Below are positions 49,157 to 57,679 of a DNA stretch of 64,000 nucleotides, in pieces (position 1 is the first letter of the stretch; every line of letters begins with the position of its first letter). The stretch covers positions 2,604,001-2,668,000 of the forward strand of contig NZ_CP139558.1 of the NCBI RefSeq assembly GCF_034262375.1, written 5' to 3'. This DNA comes from Mucilaginibacter sabulilitoris. GTDB lineage: Bacteria > Bacteroidota > Bacteroidia > Sphingobacteriales > Sphingobacteriaceae. A program made the translations under genes and the position numbers. Below the pieces are notes generated by a model that was not told where the DNA came from, searched no databases, and saw nothing but the letters and a program-made list of their open reading frames with translations.

Positions 49157-50278
49157 TTAAGAAAGTTTGATATCTACCTTTTTTCCGGTTTTTACTGCTT
49201 GGTATATCGCGTCAATAATTTTCAAATCTTTTACAGCCTCTTCACCATCTACCGGTACAACTGGTTTCTTGTTATCAAATATGATACCCGCAAATTCATC
49301 CATTTGTACGGTTTGGTGGGTCGTAATAGGTTGAGTAAGTTCACCTTTATGTGTGCGACCTTGTATAGGGCCATAGCCTGTAGAAGGCTGTAATTCCGCA
49401 AAGCCTTTGTCACCGTCAAGGAAAAAACGGTCAAGGTTATTCATGTTATAGGTTGACAGGCACGATGCTACCGCACCACTCGGGAAGCCAAACTGGAACT
49501 GGATGGTTTCATCAACGCCTTCTTTAAATTTCTCATGATCGGTTTTAGTTTCCTGCGCGGTAACCCATATAGGCTCCTCGCCTGTCATATAACGCGAACC
49601 GTTGATGGCATAAATCCCAATATCCATCATAGCTCCACCGCCGGCCAGTTGTTTATTTAACCGCCATTGGGTAGGGTCGCCGATGGTAAAGCCGCATTGC
49701 CCCTGAAAAAACATGATCTTGCCAAACTCGCCGGCTTGCCTCATCCGGATAACCTCCAGTGTTTTGGGTTCAAAGTGCATGCGGTAGCCAACCAGCAGTT
49801 TTACACCTGCTTTTTTGCAGGCATCAACCATTTCCTGCCCCTGCTGGGCATTTACTGACATTGGTTTTTCGCTGATAGCGTGTTTGCCGGCTTTGGCTAC
49901 GCGTATTACCTGGTCATGATGCAGGCCATTGGGGGTTATCACATATACCGCGTCAATATCCGGGTTGTTTTTAATGTTATCAAAGTTTTCATAATTGTAG
50001 CAGTTCTTCTCGGGGATGCCATATTTGCTTTGCCAGGCTTTAACCTTTGACGGTGTACCACTTATTACACCAACCAGCTTTGCTTTTGTACACGACTGCA
50101 TGGCTTCTGCAACACGGGTTCCGTAGCTCCCAAGCCCCATAATAGCTACACGCAATACTTTGCCATCATAAGTTTTTTCGTTGTTGGTTGTGTTGTTTGC
50201 CCACCCTGCAAGTGGTGCCAGGTGCAGGGCCAGGGCCGACACACCTATTTTCTGTAAAAAGTCCCGACGTGAATTCAT
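49157..50278 (-). CDS. Gfo/Idh/MocA-family oxidoreductase with Tat signal
   Basis: The protein of 373 residues starts at the ATG at 50278 because this gives the twin-arginine signal MNSRRDFLQKIGVSALAL; a longer reading from 50314 would bury it. The Rossmann fold shows VAIMGLGSYGTRVAEAM, and SEKPMSVNAQQGQEM contains the catalytic-domain EKP motif. The C-terminal half matches the GFO_IDH_MocA_C fold (GGGAMMDIGIYAINGSRYMTG). Such proteins oxidise or epimerise sugars or inositols with tightly bound NAD(P). Export by Tat fits pre-folded cofactor loading. No neighbour indicates the substrate. Confidence 0.92.
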   Translation of the reverse strand: MNSRRDFLQKIGVSALALHLAPLAGWANNTTNNEKTYDGKVLRVAIMGLGSYGTRVAEAMQSCTKAKLVGVISGTPSKVKAWQSKYGIPEKNCYNYENFDNIKNNPDIDAVYVITPNGLHHDQVIRVAKAGKHAISEKPMSVNAQQGQEMVDACKKAGVKLLVGYRMHFEPKTLEVIRMRQAGEFGKIMFFQGQCGFTIGDPTQWRLNKQLAGGGAMMDIGIYAINGSRYMTGEEPIWVTAQETKTDHEKFKEGVDETIQFQFGFPSGAVASCLSTYNMNNLDRFFLDGDKGFAELQPSTGYGPIQGRTHKGELTQPITTHQTVQMDEFAGIIFDNKKPVVPVDGEEAVKDLKIIDAIYQAVKTGKKVDIKLS

Positions 50279-50381
50279 AAGTAAGTTTTTTGGTTTTGAA
50301 TACAATTTACACATTTCTTCAGGAATGCTTAATTTCCGGTGATATTTTTTGTAATTCGCAACTCATGCATTAAACCGAAAA

Positions 50382-50477
50382 CGAACGTCCCCTGTATCAA
50401 AACCGAACAATTAAATTGGGTTATTTGTTTATAAGTATTTGATTTTTAATTGTTTAAATATGTGGCATTTTCTTGGC
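50382..50477 (+). promoter_or_regulatory. Sigma54-like promoter with upstream enhancer-type repeat (permease 2)
   Basis: CGAACG (50382-50387), GTATCAAAA (50394-50402) and CCGAAC (50403-50408) precede TGGCATTTTCTTGGC (50463-50477), which has GG and GC separated by the canonical 10 nt. CGAACG is 82 bp upstream of the GG, as for permease 1. GTATCAAAA is the reverse of the TTTTGATAC there. Confidence 0.45.
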
Positions 50478-50535
50478 TATTGTAGTGTTAAACACCTTTA
50501 ATTCATTTAATCAGGCAACATTAAACTATAAAGGC

Positions 50536-52902
50536 ATGTTAAAAACCTACTTTAAAATAGCGTACAGGAATTTAATAAAGCATAAGGCTTATTCCATCAT
50601 TAATATATCGGGTTTAGCAATAGGCATGGCTGCCAGCATACTGATACTGCTTTGGGTGCAGAATGAATTAAGCTATGATAAATTTCACAAAAATGCCGGC
50701 CAGATTTACCGCGTTACCGCTGATGCCAGTGGTTTCAAAGCGGCAGTAAACCCGGCGGGTATGCCTGCAGGCCTGAAAGCATTAATGCCCGAAGTAAAAA
50801 ACACAGTGAGGTTGAGCCACCAGTCTACCATTTTACTTGAGGCAGGTATCCGGAAATTTGAAGAGCGGAACGCGTTTTATGCCGATCCTTCATTTCTTCA
50901 GGTATTCTCCTTTCCTCTGGTTAAAGGCGACCGTTCTACAGCGTTAAATCGTGTAGACGGCATTCTGATTACGCAGAATATGGAAAAAAAATATTTCGGC
51001 GATGAAAACGCGATTGGTAAGGTGCTGCGTAAAGACAATGGCGATAATGTGGTGGTTACCGGTGTTATGGCCAATATCCCGTCAAACTCTCATCTTCAGT
51101 TTGATTTTATTTTACCAATGGCCGCCCTGGTTAAAACCAATAACGATTTAAAGACTGAAACCTGGGGTAATTTTAACTTTTATAGTTACTTGCTGTTAGA
51201 TAAGAGCTTTATACCAACCCCGGCCGCCTTGTCAAAATTTGGCCGGCGGATGGATGACATATACAAGCCACATCAGCCTGGCTTTAAAATAGCTTTTCAA
51301 CTGCAGCCGTTAACCAAAATTCACCTTGATCCCGTTTTACAGGTTGATCTGCCCGGGCACGGAAATTCGCAATATGTTACCATATTTTTTATAGTAGCTG
51401 TTTTAATATTGATAGTGGCCTGTATAAACTTTATGAATCTGGCTACGGCACGTTCTGCGCGGAGGGCCAGAGAAATTGGCCTGCGTAAGGTAGCGGGTGC
51501 TATACGCGGGCAGCTTATTATCCAGTTTCTGGGCGAATCGTTACTTATCTCTTTTTTCGCGTTACTGCTGGCGCTGGTGGTGGTATGGTTGTGCCTTCCG
51601 ATGTTTAATCATCTGGCCGATAAAAAGCTTGCAATCGACTTTTTAGATGGCAGACTTTGGTTAAGCCTGCTGGGCATAGCGTTGTTAACCGGGCTCATCT
51701 CGGGCAGTTATCCGGCACTGTTTCTGTCGGGTTTTAACCCGGTTAAGGTGCTTAAGGGTAATATGAAATCAATGGGCGGTAATTTAATTTTCCGTAACGG
51801 GCTGGTGGTTACGCAATTTATTGTTTCCATACTGCTACTTGTTGGTACGGTTACCATTTACAACCAACTTAAGTTTATAAAAAACAGGAACCCCGGCTTT
51901 GTGAAAGACAACCTGCTGTATATGCCCATGACCGGCGATATGTGGGGTAAACAGCAGGCCTTGAAAACCGAACTCAAAGCAAATCCGCTTACCAGTAATT
52001 TTACAATTATTTCTGACCTACCCACCAACCTCATCAGCGGAACGATAAATATAAACTGGAAAGGAAAGGATCCGCGTTCGCAGGTGGTGATCCCGTCTAT
52101 AGATGTGAATGAAGATTTTATCAAGGTTTTTCAAATAAAGGTACTGAAGGGGCGTGGGTTTTCAACTTCGTTCACGGCAGATTCAAATAACTTTGTTGTT
52201 AATGAAAAGATGCTTGCCGTTATGGGGATGGATGCCAATGCGGCCGTGGGCAAAGCACTGGAATTTCAGGGTAACAAAGGCACCATAATTGGTGTGGTAA
52301 AAGATTTTAACTTTAAACCAATACAGCAGGCTATTGAACCACTGGTTTTACGCTTTAACAAATACGGCGGAATTGTAATGGTGCGCACAAATCCGGGAAG
52401 TACCGAGCAAACCATTACGGCATTAGAGAAAATAAGCAAGCAACTCAATCCAGCCTATCCGTTTAAGTATGATTTTCTTGACCAGGATCTGGCTAATCTT
52501 TATAAAGGAGAGCAGCAAATGGGCAGTATCTTTAATTTATTCGCATGCCTGGCCATCTTTATTTCATGCCTTGGCTTATATGGCCTGTCGGCCTTTATGG
52601 CCGAGCAGCGCACCAAAGAGATTGGTGTACGCAAGGTATTAGGGGCCTCGATATTCAACGTTGTTTATTTATTATCGGCAGGTATCACCAGGTTAATAGT
52701 AATAGCCATAGTTATTGCTGTGCCGCTTTCATGGTATGCTGTTAACAGTTGGTTGAGTGGGTTCGCTTATCACATTGATGCAGGCTGGGTTGTTTTCCTG
52801 GTAGCATCCGTAGCGGCTCTGTTGATTGCCTGGATAACGGTTAGTTATGAATCACTCAAAGCAGCCATTGTTAACCCCATTAAAAGTCTGAGAACCGAAT
52901 AG
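50536..52902 (+). CDS. MacB/FtsX-type ABC transporter permease, long form (permease 2)
   Basis: The start at 50536 gives MLKTYFKIAYRNLIKHKAYSII, the usual N-terminus of this family; an in-frame ATG at 50473 would add an unlikely 21-residue leader and overlap the putative promoter. The protein is 788 residues, with two MacB periplasmic domain/FtsX segments and FMAEQRTKEIGVRKVLGAS near the end. As with its paralogue, no ATPase is encoded beside it. The divergent oxidoreductase gene begins 257 bp away. Confidence 0.93.
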   Translation: MLKTYFKIAYRNLIKHKAYSIINISGLAIGMAASILILLWVQNELSYDKFHKNAGQIYRVTADASGFKAAVNPAGMPAGLKALMPEVKNTVRLSHQSTILLEAGIRKFEERNAFYADPSFLQVFSFPLVKGDRSTALNRVDGILITQNMEKKYFGDENAIGKVLRKDNGDNVVVTGVMANIPSNSHLQFDFILPMAALVKTNNDLKTETWGNFNFYSYLLLDKSFIPTPAALSKFGRRMDDIYKPHQPGFKIAFQLQPLTKIHLDPVLQVDLPGHGNSQYVTIFFIVAVLILIVACINFMNLATARSARRAREIGLRKVAGAIRGQLIIQFLGESLLISFFALLLALVVVWLCLPMFNHLADKKLAIDFLDGRLWLSLLGIALLTGLISGSYPALFLSGFNPVKVLKGNMKSMGGNLIFRNGLVVTQFIVSILLLVGTVTIYNQLKFIKNRNPGFVKDNLLYMPMTGDMWGKQQALKTELKANPLTSNFTIISDLPTNLISGTININWKGKDPRSQVVIPSIDVNEDFIKVFQIKVLKGRGFSTSFTADSNNFVVNEKMLAVMGMDANAAVGKALEFQGNKGTIIGVVKDFNFKPIQQAIEPLVLRFNKYGGIVMVRTNPGSTEQTITALEKISKQLNPAYPFKYDFLDQDLANLYKGEQQMGSIFNLFACLAIFISCLGLYGLSAFMAEQRTKEIGVRKVLGASIFNVVYLLSAGITRLIVIAIVIAVPLSWYAVNSWLSGFAYHIDAGWVVFLVASVAALLIAWITVSYESLKAAIVNPIKSLRTE

Positions 52903-52947
52903 TATGATTTAATAATCCTTCAGAGTAGCCACTTTAATCAATTCACA

Positions 52948-52980
52948 AAAAGCCCTTACGTCAAAGCGTCAGGGCTTCTT
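52948..52980. terminator. Bidirectional terminator overlapping the SRPBCC stop region
   Basis: AAGCCCT at 52950-52956 pairs with AGGGCTT at 52971-52977 with an inner ACG/CGT pairing. A tract on the left and T-rich end on the right serve both convergent genes. Confidence 0.75.
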
Positions 52981-53430
52981 TACGAGCAACTCGCACAAAT
53001 TCTTCAAAATACCAAGTGTAACATTCCAATAAAAGTCAAGATGCTTGCGTATAACTTCGTCTGGGAAATTGCTTAGTGTTAACATAAGCTCGGTCTTACC
53101 TTCTGCTGATGATAACACAAACCGGATGGAGGTGTAATTGTTAGGTATATCGGGCAGGTTTGAAAGCGAACTTAAATAATTGTATTGAAAAACCTTTTCG
53201 GGTTCAAATTGCTGAATCGTACCCTTGTTTTCAAAGTTTATCCAGTGCAGGCTCCCGCGGAAAATTATCGGGTTTCCAACTTTCCAGTTTGTAATCACCT
53301 CCACTTCATCGTCGACTATCCAGCGCTTAATTAATTCGGGATTAGTCAAGGTATCCCATACTTTTGAAGCCGATGCATGAATGGTAACTGTTTTATTTAT
53401 TTCGGTGTTATTTAAGTACTGCTCTGTCAT
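52969..53430 (-). CDS. SRPBCC/AHSA1-family protein (START-like)
   Basis: The 153-residue cytoplasmic protein shows INKTVTIHASASKVWDTLTNPELIKRW at the start and LMLTLSNFPDEVIRKHLDFYWNVTLGILKNL at the end, the signature of the activator of Hsp90 ATPase homologue 1-like branch. These small hydrophobic-cavity proteins bind lipids or metabolites, with no known reaction in most cases. It is divergent from the epoxide hydrolase gene, whose regulatory repeat begins about 90 bp away. Confidence 0.9.
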   Translation of the reverse strand: MTEQYLNNTEINKTVTIHASASKVWDTLTNPELIKRWIVDDEVEVITNWKVGNPIIFRGSLHWINFENKGTIQQFEPEKVFQYNYLSSLSNLPDIPNNYTSIRFVLSSAEGKTELMLTLSNFPDEVIRKHLDFYWNVTLGILKNLCELLVKKP

Positions 53431-53516
53431 TTTACCTTATTGTAATTACCGAATGGTAAAAATAAAAATTAGAGCAGGAAATAGTTTAAAAAACTGGATG
53501 AGTGTTCAGGTTTTAA

Positions 53517-53610
53517 AATGTCTGGTTTGGGATTCACTTAGTCTACTTGCCATATTTAGTGATAGAATAATGGCGGATGTAGGGGTAATTTTGATCAACA
53601 ATAACAAACA
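53517..53610 (+). promoter_or_regulatory. Duplicated 94-bp upstream region, copy 1 (epoxide hydrolase)
   Basis: This stretch aligns without gaps to 54955-55048 upstream of ohr. The last 31 bp (53580-53610) are identical, including the -7 box TAATTTTG at 53586-53593. The first 63 bp are partly conserved, with blocks AATGTCTGGTT and TTAGTGAT. No -33 TTG is evident, which suits an activator-dependent promoter. Confidence 0.75.
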
Positions 53611-53626
53611 CTTAACAACTAAAGCA

Positions 53627-54913
53627 ATGAAAAATAGACACATCCTAACCAGTAAAATCATAGCAGGCGCTTTTATCCTGTTATCAGCAACAAGCTTTGC
53701 CCAAACTGTTCCGGCTGCTAATGCTCAAACCGCTAATGTTCAGGACTCTAAAGCAATTCGTCCATTCCATGTTAATATTCCTGAAGCCGCATTAACCGAC
53801 CTGCGCCAACGAATTTTGGCAACACGCTGGGCCGAAAAAGAAACAGTTACAGATCGATCTCAGGGAGCCCAATTGGAAAAAATACAGGCCCTGGTAAAAT
53901 ATTGGGGTAACGGTTATGACTGGCGCAAAGCAGAGGCTAAACTGAATGCATTACCCCAGTTTATAACTAATATTGATGGGCTCGACATTCACTTTATACA
54001 TGTGCGCTCAAAAAATCCAAAGGCCCTGCCCATTATTATCACTCACGGCTGGCCGGGTTCCATATTTGAAATGCTGAAGATCATCGCACCGCTTACCAAC
54101 CCCGAAGCTTACGGTGGCCGTGCCGAAGACGCTTTTGATGTGGTTATACCTTCAATGCCGGGCTACGGTTTTTCGGGTAAACCAACAACTACCGGCTGGA
54201 ATGCCGACCATATCGCCCGTGCCTGGGATGTTTTAATGAAACGCTTGGGGTATAAAACCTATGTATCTCAAGGCGGGGACTGGGGTTCGGTAGTCGCCGA
54301 CAAGATGGCCGCTCAAAAACCCGCCGGATTGTTAGGTATCCACGTTAACATGCCTGCAACTGTACCTCCAGATATTGCTAAATTATTGGCTAGCGGCAGC
54401 CCCGCACCTGCTGGTTTATCGGCTAAAGAGAGGGCCGCTTACGAATCGCTTAACAATTTATATACAAGGGGCGGTGGTTATGCCGGTATTATGGTAACCC
54501 GTCCGCAAACTATTGGCTATAGCCTGTCCGATTCGCCTGTGGGTTTAGCTTCATGGTATTATGATAAGTTTGCCGATTGGACCTACAGCGGCGGCGATCC
54601 TGAAAAGTCACTTACCAAAGATGAAATGCTTGATGATATTTCACTTTACTGGCTTACCAACACAGCTACATCAGGTGCACAACTTTATTGGGAGAACAAT
54701 GCCAACAACTTTAACGCTGTAGATATTTCGATACCTGCCGCCATAACAGTTTTCCCTGGCGAAATATACCAGGCGCCTAAAACCTGGGCCGAAAAAAGCT
54801 ACCACAACCTGATTTACTTTCATGAAGTAAATAAAGGAGGCCACTTTGCACAGTGGGAAGAACCTCAACTTTTTGCCGAAGAACTTAGAGCAGCGTTTAA
54901 ATCATTACGCTAA
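53627..54913 (+). CDS. Exported epoxide hydrolase-like alpha/beta hydrolase (EHN domain)
   Basis: The start at 53627 is chosen because it gives a signal peptide (MKNRHILTSKIIAG...SFAQ) and lies 34 bp after a -7 box; upstream in-frame ATGs would read through the promoter. The 428-residue protein has the N-terminal epoxide hydrolase domain (IRPFHVNIPEAALTDLRQRI), the HGWPGS oxyanion motif, nucleophile Asp218 in GGDWGS and the late histidine in KGGHFAQWEEP. It should open epoxides or related toxic electrophiles in the periplasm. Its promoter is shared with ohr, which suggests a common oxidant/electrophile response. Confidence 0.92.
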   Translation: MKNRHILTSKIIAGAFILLSATSFAQTVPAANAQTANVQDSKAIRPFHVNIPEAALTDLRQRILATRWAEKETVTDRSQGAQLEKIQALVKYWGNGYDWRKAEAKLNALPQFITNIDGLDIHFIHVRSKNPKALPIIITHGWPGSIFEMLKIIAPLTNPEAYGGRAEDAFDVVIPSMPGYGFSGKPTTTGWNADHIARAWDVLMKRLGYKTYVSQGGDWGSVVADKMAAQKPAGLLGIHVNMPATVPPDIAKLLASGSPAPAGLSAKERAAYESLNNLYTRGGGYAGIMVTRPQTIGYSLSDSPVGLASWYYDKFADWTYSGGDPEKSLTKDEMLDDISLYWLTNTATSGAQLYWENNANNFNAVDISIPAAITVFPGEIYQAPKTWAEKSYHNLIYFHEVNKGGHFAQWEEPQLFAEELRAAFKSLR

Positions 54914-54954
54914 CCGGTAAAGGTTGATTGAACAAAAAAATGTTCGGACCGGTA

Positions 54955-55048
54955 AATGTCTGGTTCGGCATTAACATCGTCCACCTGGCATAGTTAGTGA
55001 TTGCCCCGGGCCCGATTTAGGGGTAATTTTGATCAACAATAACAAACA
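54955..55048 (+). promoter_or_regulatory. Duplicated 94-bp upstream region, copy 2 (ohr)
   Basis: This is the second copy of the element at 53517-53610. The identical 31 bp are at 55018-55048, with the -7 box TAATTTTG at 55024-55031. The start codon of ohr is 51 bp downstream, so the leader is slightly longer than in copy 1. Confidence 0.75.
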
Positions 55049-55081
55049 ACAAGTAAAACAATAATAATAAACTTTAAAAAA

Positions 55082-55561
55082 ATGGAAACTAACACAATCG
55101 ATAATTCACAAGTGAATACAATCAACGTAATCAAACAAACCAATATCAACGAGGTAGAAAAAGTATTATATACTGCCAATGTACATACTACCGGCGGCCG
55201 CGAAGGTGCAGCACAAAGCTCAGATGATCGCTTAAATATTAATCTTTCGTCTCCGGGTTCGTCACGTCCGGGTACCAATCCTGAGCAGTTGTTTGCTGCC
55301 GGCTGGTCAGCATGTTTCATTGGTGCAATGGGCATTGCAGCAGCCCAACTGAAATTAAGACTACCCGCCGACCTTGCAGTTGATGCAGAAGTAGATTTGG
55401 CCAACACTACCGACCAATATTTTCTTCAGGCTCGCTTAAATGTAAGTTTACCCGGTGTAGACAGGGAAGTAGCTAAGTCATTAATTGAAGCTGCACATCA
55501 AACTTGTCCATATTCAAAACTGACACATGGTAATATCAACGTTGCTATTAACCTGGTGTAA
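55082..55561 (+). CDS. ohr: Organic hydroperoxide resistance protein (OsmC/Ohr family)
   Basis: The 159-residue cytoplasmic protein matches Ohr: TTGGREGAAQSSDDRLNINL with the conserved Arg40, GTNPEQLFAAGWSACF with peroxidatic Cys78, and HQTCPYSKLTHG with resolving Cys142. An extra 25-residue polar N-terminus precedes the core. It reduces organic hydroperoxides using lipoylated partners. It is a single gene with its own promoter repeat and a strong terminator 20 bp after the stop. No OhrR-type repressor gene is adjacent. Confidence 0.95.
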   Translation: METNTIDNSQVNTINVIKQTNINEVEKVLYTANVHTTGGREGAAQSSDDRLNINLSSPGSSRPGTNPEQLFAAGWSACFIGAMGIAAAQLKLRLPADLAVDAEVDLANTTDQYFLQARLNVSLPGVDREVAKSLIEAAHQTCPYSKLTHGNINVAINLV

Positions 55562-55580
55562 GTTTAAAACACTTTAACAG

Positions 55581-55619
55581 AAAAGACCTGCCCGAGATGA
55601 ACGGGCAGGTCTTTTGTTT
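55581..55619 (+). terminator. Terminator after ohr
   Basis: A perfect 14-bp stem AAAAGACCTGCCCG (55581-55594) with its mirror (55602-55615) surrounds a 7-nt loop, and T residues follow. Confidence 0.92.
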
Positions 55620-55641
55620 GATTAGATATTTATAAACAATT

Positions 55642-55671
55642 AAGCTCCTCTGCAAATATACAGAGGGGCTT
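55642..55671 (-). terminator. Terminator of the minus-strand small-protein pair
   Basis: AAGCTCCTCTG at 55642-55652 pairs with CAGAGGGGCTT at 55661-55671 with one G:U. It lies 31 bp beyond the stop of the gene ending at 55702 and may also back up the ohr terminator. Confidence 0.65.
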
Positions 55672-55701
55672 GATTATAAAGTATACGGGGTTATTAAGCT
55701 C

Positions 55702-56100
55702 TTACATATTTACAGCGCTAACAACATTGATTTTTGACAGCGGAAAAAATTTACTGTAATTGTAAGGGGTATAGGTTGATTTACCAGTAAGGCTTCCTGA
55801 TTCAGCAGGTGGCATGTACATGTTAAATGCTTTTACAAGTTTAACCGGTAAAATAGGATCTGTGATACTCCATTTTTCTCCATAAGGATTTAGTGGCACA
55901 ACATCGGGCGAAGTTTTAAACGTCCCGGCCTGGCCGACGTGGGGCGAGGTCAAATGCCAGCCGGAGCGTATGTTTGCTTTTAGTGTCAACACTTGTTCTG
56001 TACAATTTAATTCGTTTGTGGCATTATAGCTGGTAACGGTTTGGGCATAGGCGCCAAGCGTGCAAAATGATGCTGCTGTAATTAAAAGTAATTTTTTCAT
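55702..56100 (-). CDS. Exported protein of unknown function, 132 residues
   Basis: A clear signal peptide (MKKLLLITAASFCTLGAYAQ) precedes a 112-residue beta-rich mature part with a single cysteine (NELNCTEQV) and a segment ANIRSGWHLTSPH that recalls the WH(I/L)xS motif of the DsbD N-terminal fold. The resemblance is too short to name a family. The gene is 17 bp downstream of a 62-residue membrane protein gene on the same strand, probably one transcript, and has its own terminator. Confidence 0.7.
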   Translation of the reverse strand: MKKLLLITAASFCTLGAYAQTVTSYNATNELNCTEQVLTLKANIRSGWHLTSPHVGQAGTFKTSPDVVPLNPYGEKWSITDPILPVKLVKAFNMYMPPAESGSLTGKSTYTPYNYSKFFPLSKINVVSAVNM

Positions 56101-56117
56101 GGTTGATCATTAAAAAA

Positions 56118-56306
56118 TTAAACATTTAGCAATGATGAATTATCTCCATCGGTAATGTATCCGCTTTTCTTTTTCTTTTGTACAACGCTGGTCATTTCAC
56201 AATCCTGTGGATTGGTTTCAAAGGGGGCCCTGGAGAGCAGGGTCATAAAGAATAATGATATAAAACCGATCATTAATCTCCCTGGGATATATTTTGCAAG
56301 CTTCAT
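56118..56306 (-). CDS. Small single-span membrane protein, unknown
   Basis: The 62-residue reading frame has a basic start, one hydrophobic segment (LMIGFISLFFMTLLS, about 11-25) and a polar tail with NPQDCEMTSVVQKKKKSG. It precedes the exported protein gene by 17 bp. The opposite-strand frame at 56155-56364 is less likely because it has no matching neighbour. No family is recognised. Confidence 0.45.
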   Translation of the reverse strand: MKLAKYIPGRLMIGFISLFFMTLLSRAPFETNPQDCEMTSVVQKKKKSGYITDGDNSSLLNV

Positions 56307-56422
56307 GTTTTTTCTGGGTTGGTTTATTCAAAACTATTACAGAAGTGCATGGTTAGCTAATTAAAAGTAGCCAAGATGGGCATAATTTGAGGTGAGCCAG
56401 ACCATTCTTGCCGCGAGCTGTT

Positions 56423-56430
56423 TATATTTG
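56423..56430 (+). promoter_or_regulatory. -7 promoter box (TATATTTG)
   Basis: A perfect TAnnTTTG lies 20 bp before the first Crp-like gene, giving a leader of about 13 nt. No TTG is seen at the -33 position. Confidence 0.5.
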
Positions 56431-56449
56431 GATATTGTTTACATAAATA

Positions 56450-57037
56450 ATGCATCCGCTTACGCAACACATTCAAAAAATCACCTTAAACCGCGAAATA
56501 GGGGACGACGCTATTTTGCCTTTTTTTGAAACAAAAACATTTAAGAAAAAGGACATTTTACAGGAAGAAGACAAACGTTGTTTGTTATATTTTTTTGTGA
56601 TAAGAGGCTGCCTGCGTTTATTCTTTACAGATCATAATGGTGCAGAACAAACGCTGCAATTTGCATTGGAAAACTGGTGGATGACAGATTTAAACGCTTT
56701 CCGGTCGGGGCATAACTCAGCGTATACCATACAGGCGCTGGAGACAACAGAGGTAATGGCTATTACTGCCCGAAACTATGAGGTGATCCTGGCGAGATTT
56801 CCGGTTATTGAAAGCTATTTCAGATTGGTGTACGAGCGGGCGTTTGCAGCGTCGTTGCTTCGCGTCCGCATGATTTCAAGAATGCCCAAGGATGAATTTT
56901 ATGAACTTTTTAAATCCAAATACCCGGAGTTTATACAGCGGCTACCGCAAAAAGTGCTGGCCTCTTTTTTAGGTTTTACACCAGAGTATCTGAGCGAATT
57001 GCGGAAAAAACAAAGTAAAAGGAAAAATAATTCATGA
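56450..57037 (+). CDS. Crp/Fnr-type regulator with cyclic-nucleotide-binding-like domain (first of pair)
   Basis: The 195-residue protein has a cNMP-binding beta-roll (KKDILQEEDKRCLLYFFVIRGCLRLFF, ALENWWMTDL) and a short C-terminal helix-turn-helix (VLASFLGFTPEYLSELRKKQS). This compact Bacteroidota form lacks the Arg and Ser residues of cAMP-binding Crp, so the ligand is unknown. It overlaps the second regulator by 4 bp (ATGA). Such genes often control the stress gene beside them, here possibly the NmrA-like gene downstream. Confidence 0.88.
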   Translation: MHPLTQHIQKITLNREIGDDAILPFFETKTFKKKDILQEEDKRCLLYFFVIRGCLRLFFTDHNGAEQTLQFALENWWMTDLNAFRSGHNSAYTIQALETTEVMAITARNYEVILARFPVIESYFRLVYERAFAASLLRVRMISRMPKDEFYELFKSKYPEFIQRLPQKVLASFLGFTPEYLSELRKKQSKRKNNS

Positions 57038-57606
57038 CCGATCAACTATATCACCATATTCAAAAACTTGTGCCTGGTTTTACCACAGAACAGGAAAAAA
57101 TAGCGCCGTTTTTCCAAACAAAAACGGTAAAAAAGGAGGAATTGCTCCTGACCGAAAGGGAAATTTGCGACACCATTTACTTTGTTAATAAAGGTTGCCT
57201 ATACCTGTTTTATGAAGATAATGAAGATAAGCAGGTGATACATTTTGCACTGGAAAATTGGTGGATAACCGACTATAAAACTTTTCCCGATGGAAATCCT
57301 GCCGTTTATTCTATTGCTGCAATGGAAGACTCGGAAATTACCTGTATGTCCCGGGAAAACTACGAAACACTTCTGTTGCAATTTCCCTTATTGGCATTGT
57401 ATTTCAATAAAATTCATGAGCGGGCCTATGGTGCAGCCTTGTATAAACAAAAAACGTTTGCTACCGTATCAAAAAATGATTTCTATCGCTATTTCAGAAG
57501 TACTTACCCCGAATTGATCCAAAGAATTCCCGCTCCGATTTTTGCCTCATACATGGGTGTTTCGCTGAGAACTTTGAGGGGCTTTCAGCACGCATATATT
57601 TCTTAA
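57034..57606 (+). CDS. Crp/Fnr-type regulator with cyclic-nucleotide-binding-like domain (second of pair)
   Basis: The 190-residue protein is a paralogue of the upstream one, sharing the HFALENWWITDYK region and a C-terminal ASYMGVSLRTLR helix-turn-helix. The recognition helix is followed by a short divergent tail (GFQHAYIS), which may reduce DNA binding. The overlapping start and tandem order imply co-translation and a recent duplication, perhaps forming heterodimers. Confidence 0.86.
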   Translation: MTDQLYHHIQKLVPGFTTEQEKIAPFFQTKTVKKEELLLTEREICDTIYFVNKGCLYLFYEDNEDKQVIHFALENWWITDYKTFPDGNPAVYSIAAMEDSEITCMSRENYETLLLQFPLLALYFNKIHERAYGAALYKQKTFATVSKNDFYRYFRSTYPELIQRIPAPIFASYMGVSLRTLRGFQHAYIS

Positions 57607-57679
57607 ACCAGCTTAAGTTTTTCCGGCACCAACCATGGCCATCTTTGTATTATACAATTAACCTTAAATAATATAAGCC

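Noticed and set aside
56155..56364. A plus-strand frame opposite the 62-residue gene
   Set aside because: The minus frame has better position relative to the downstream exported protein gene.
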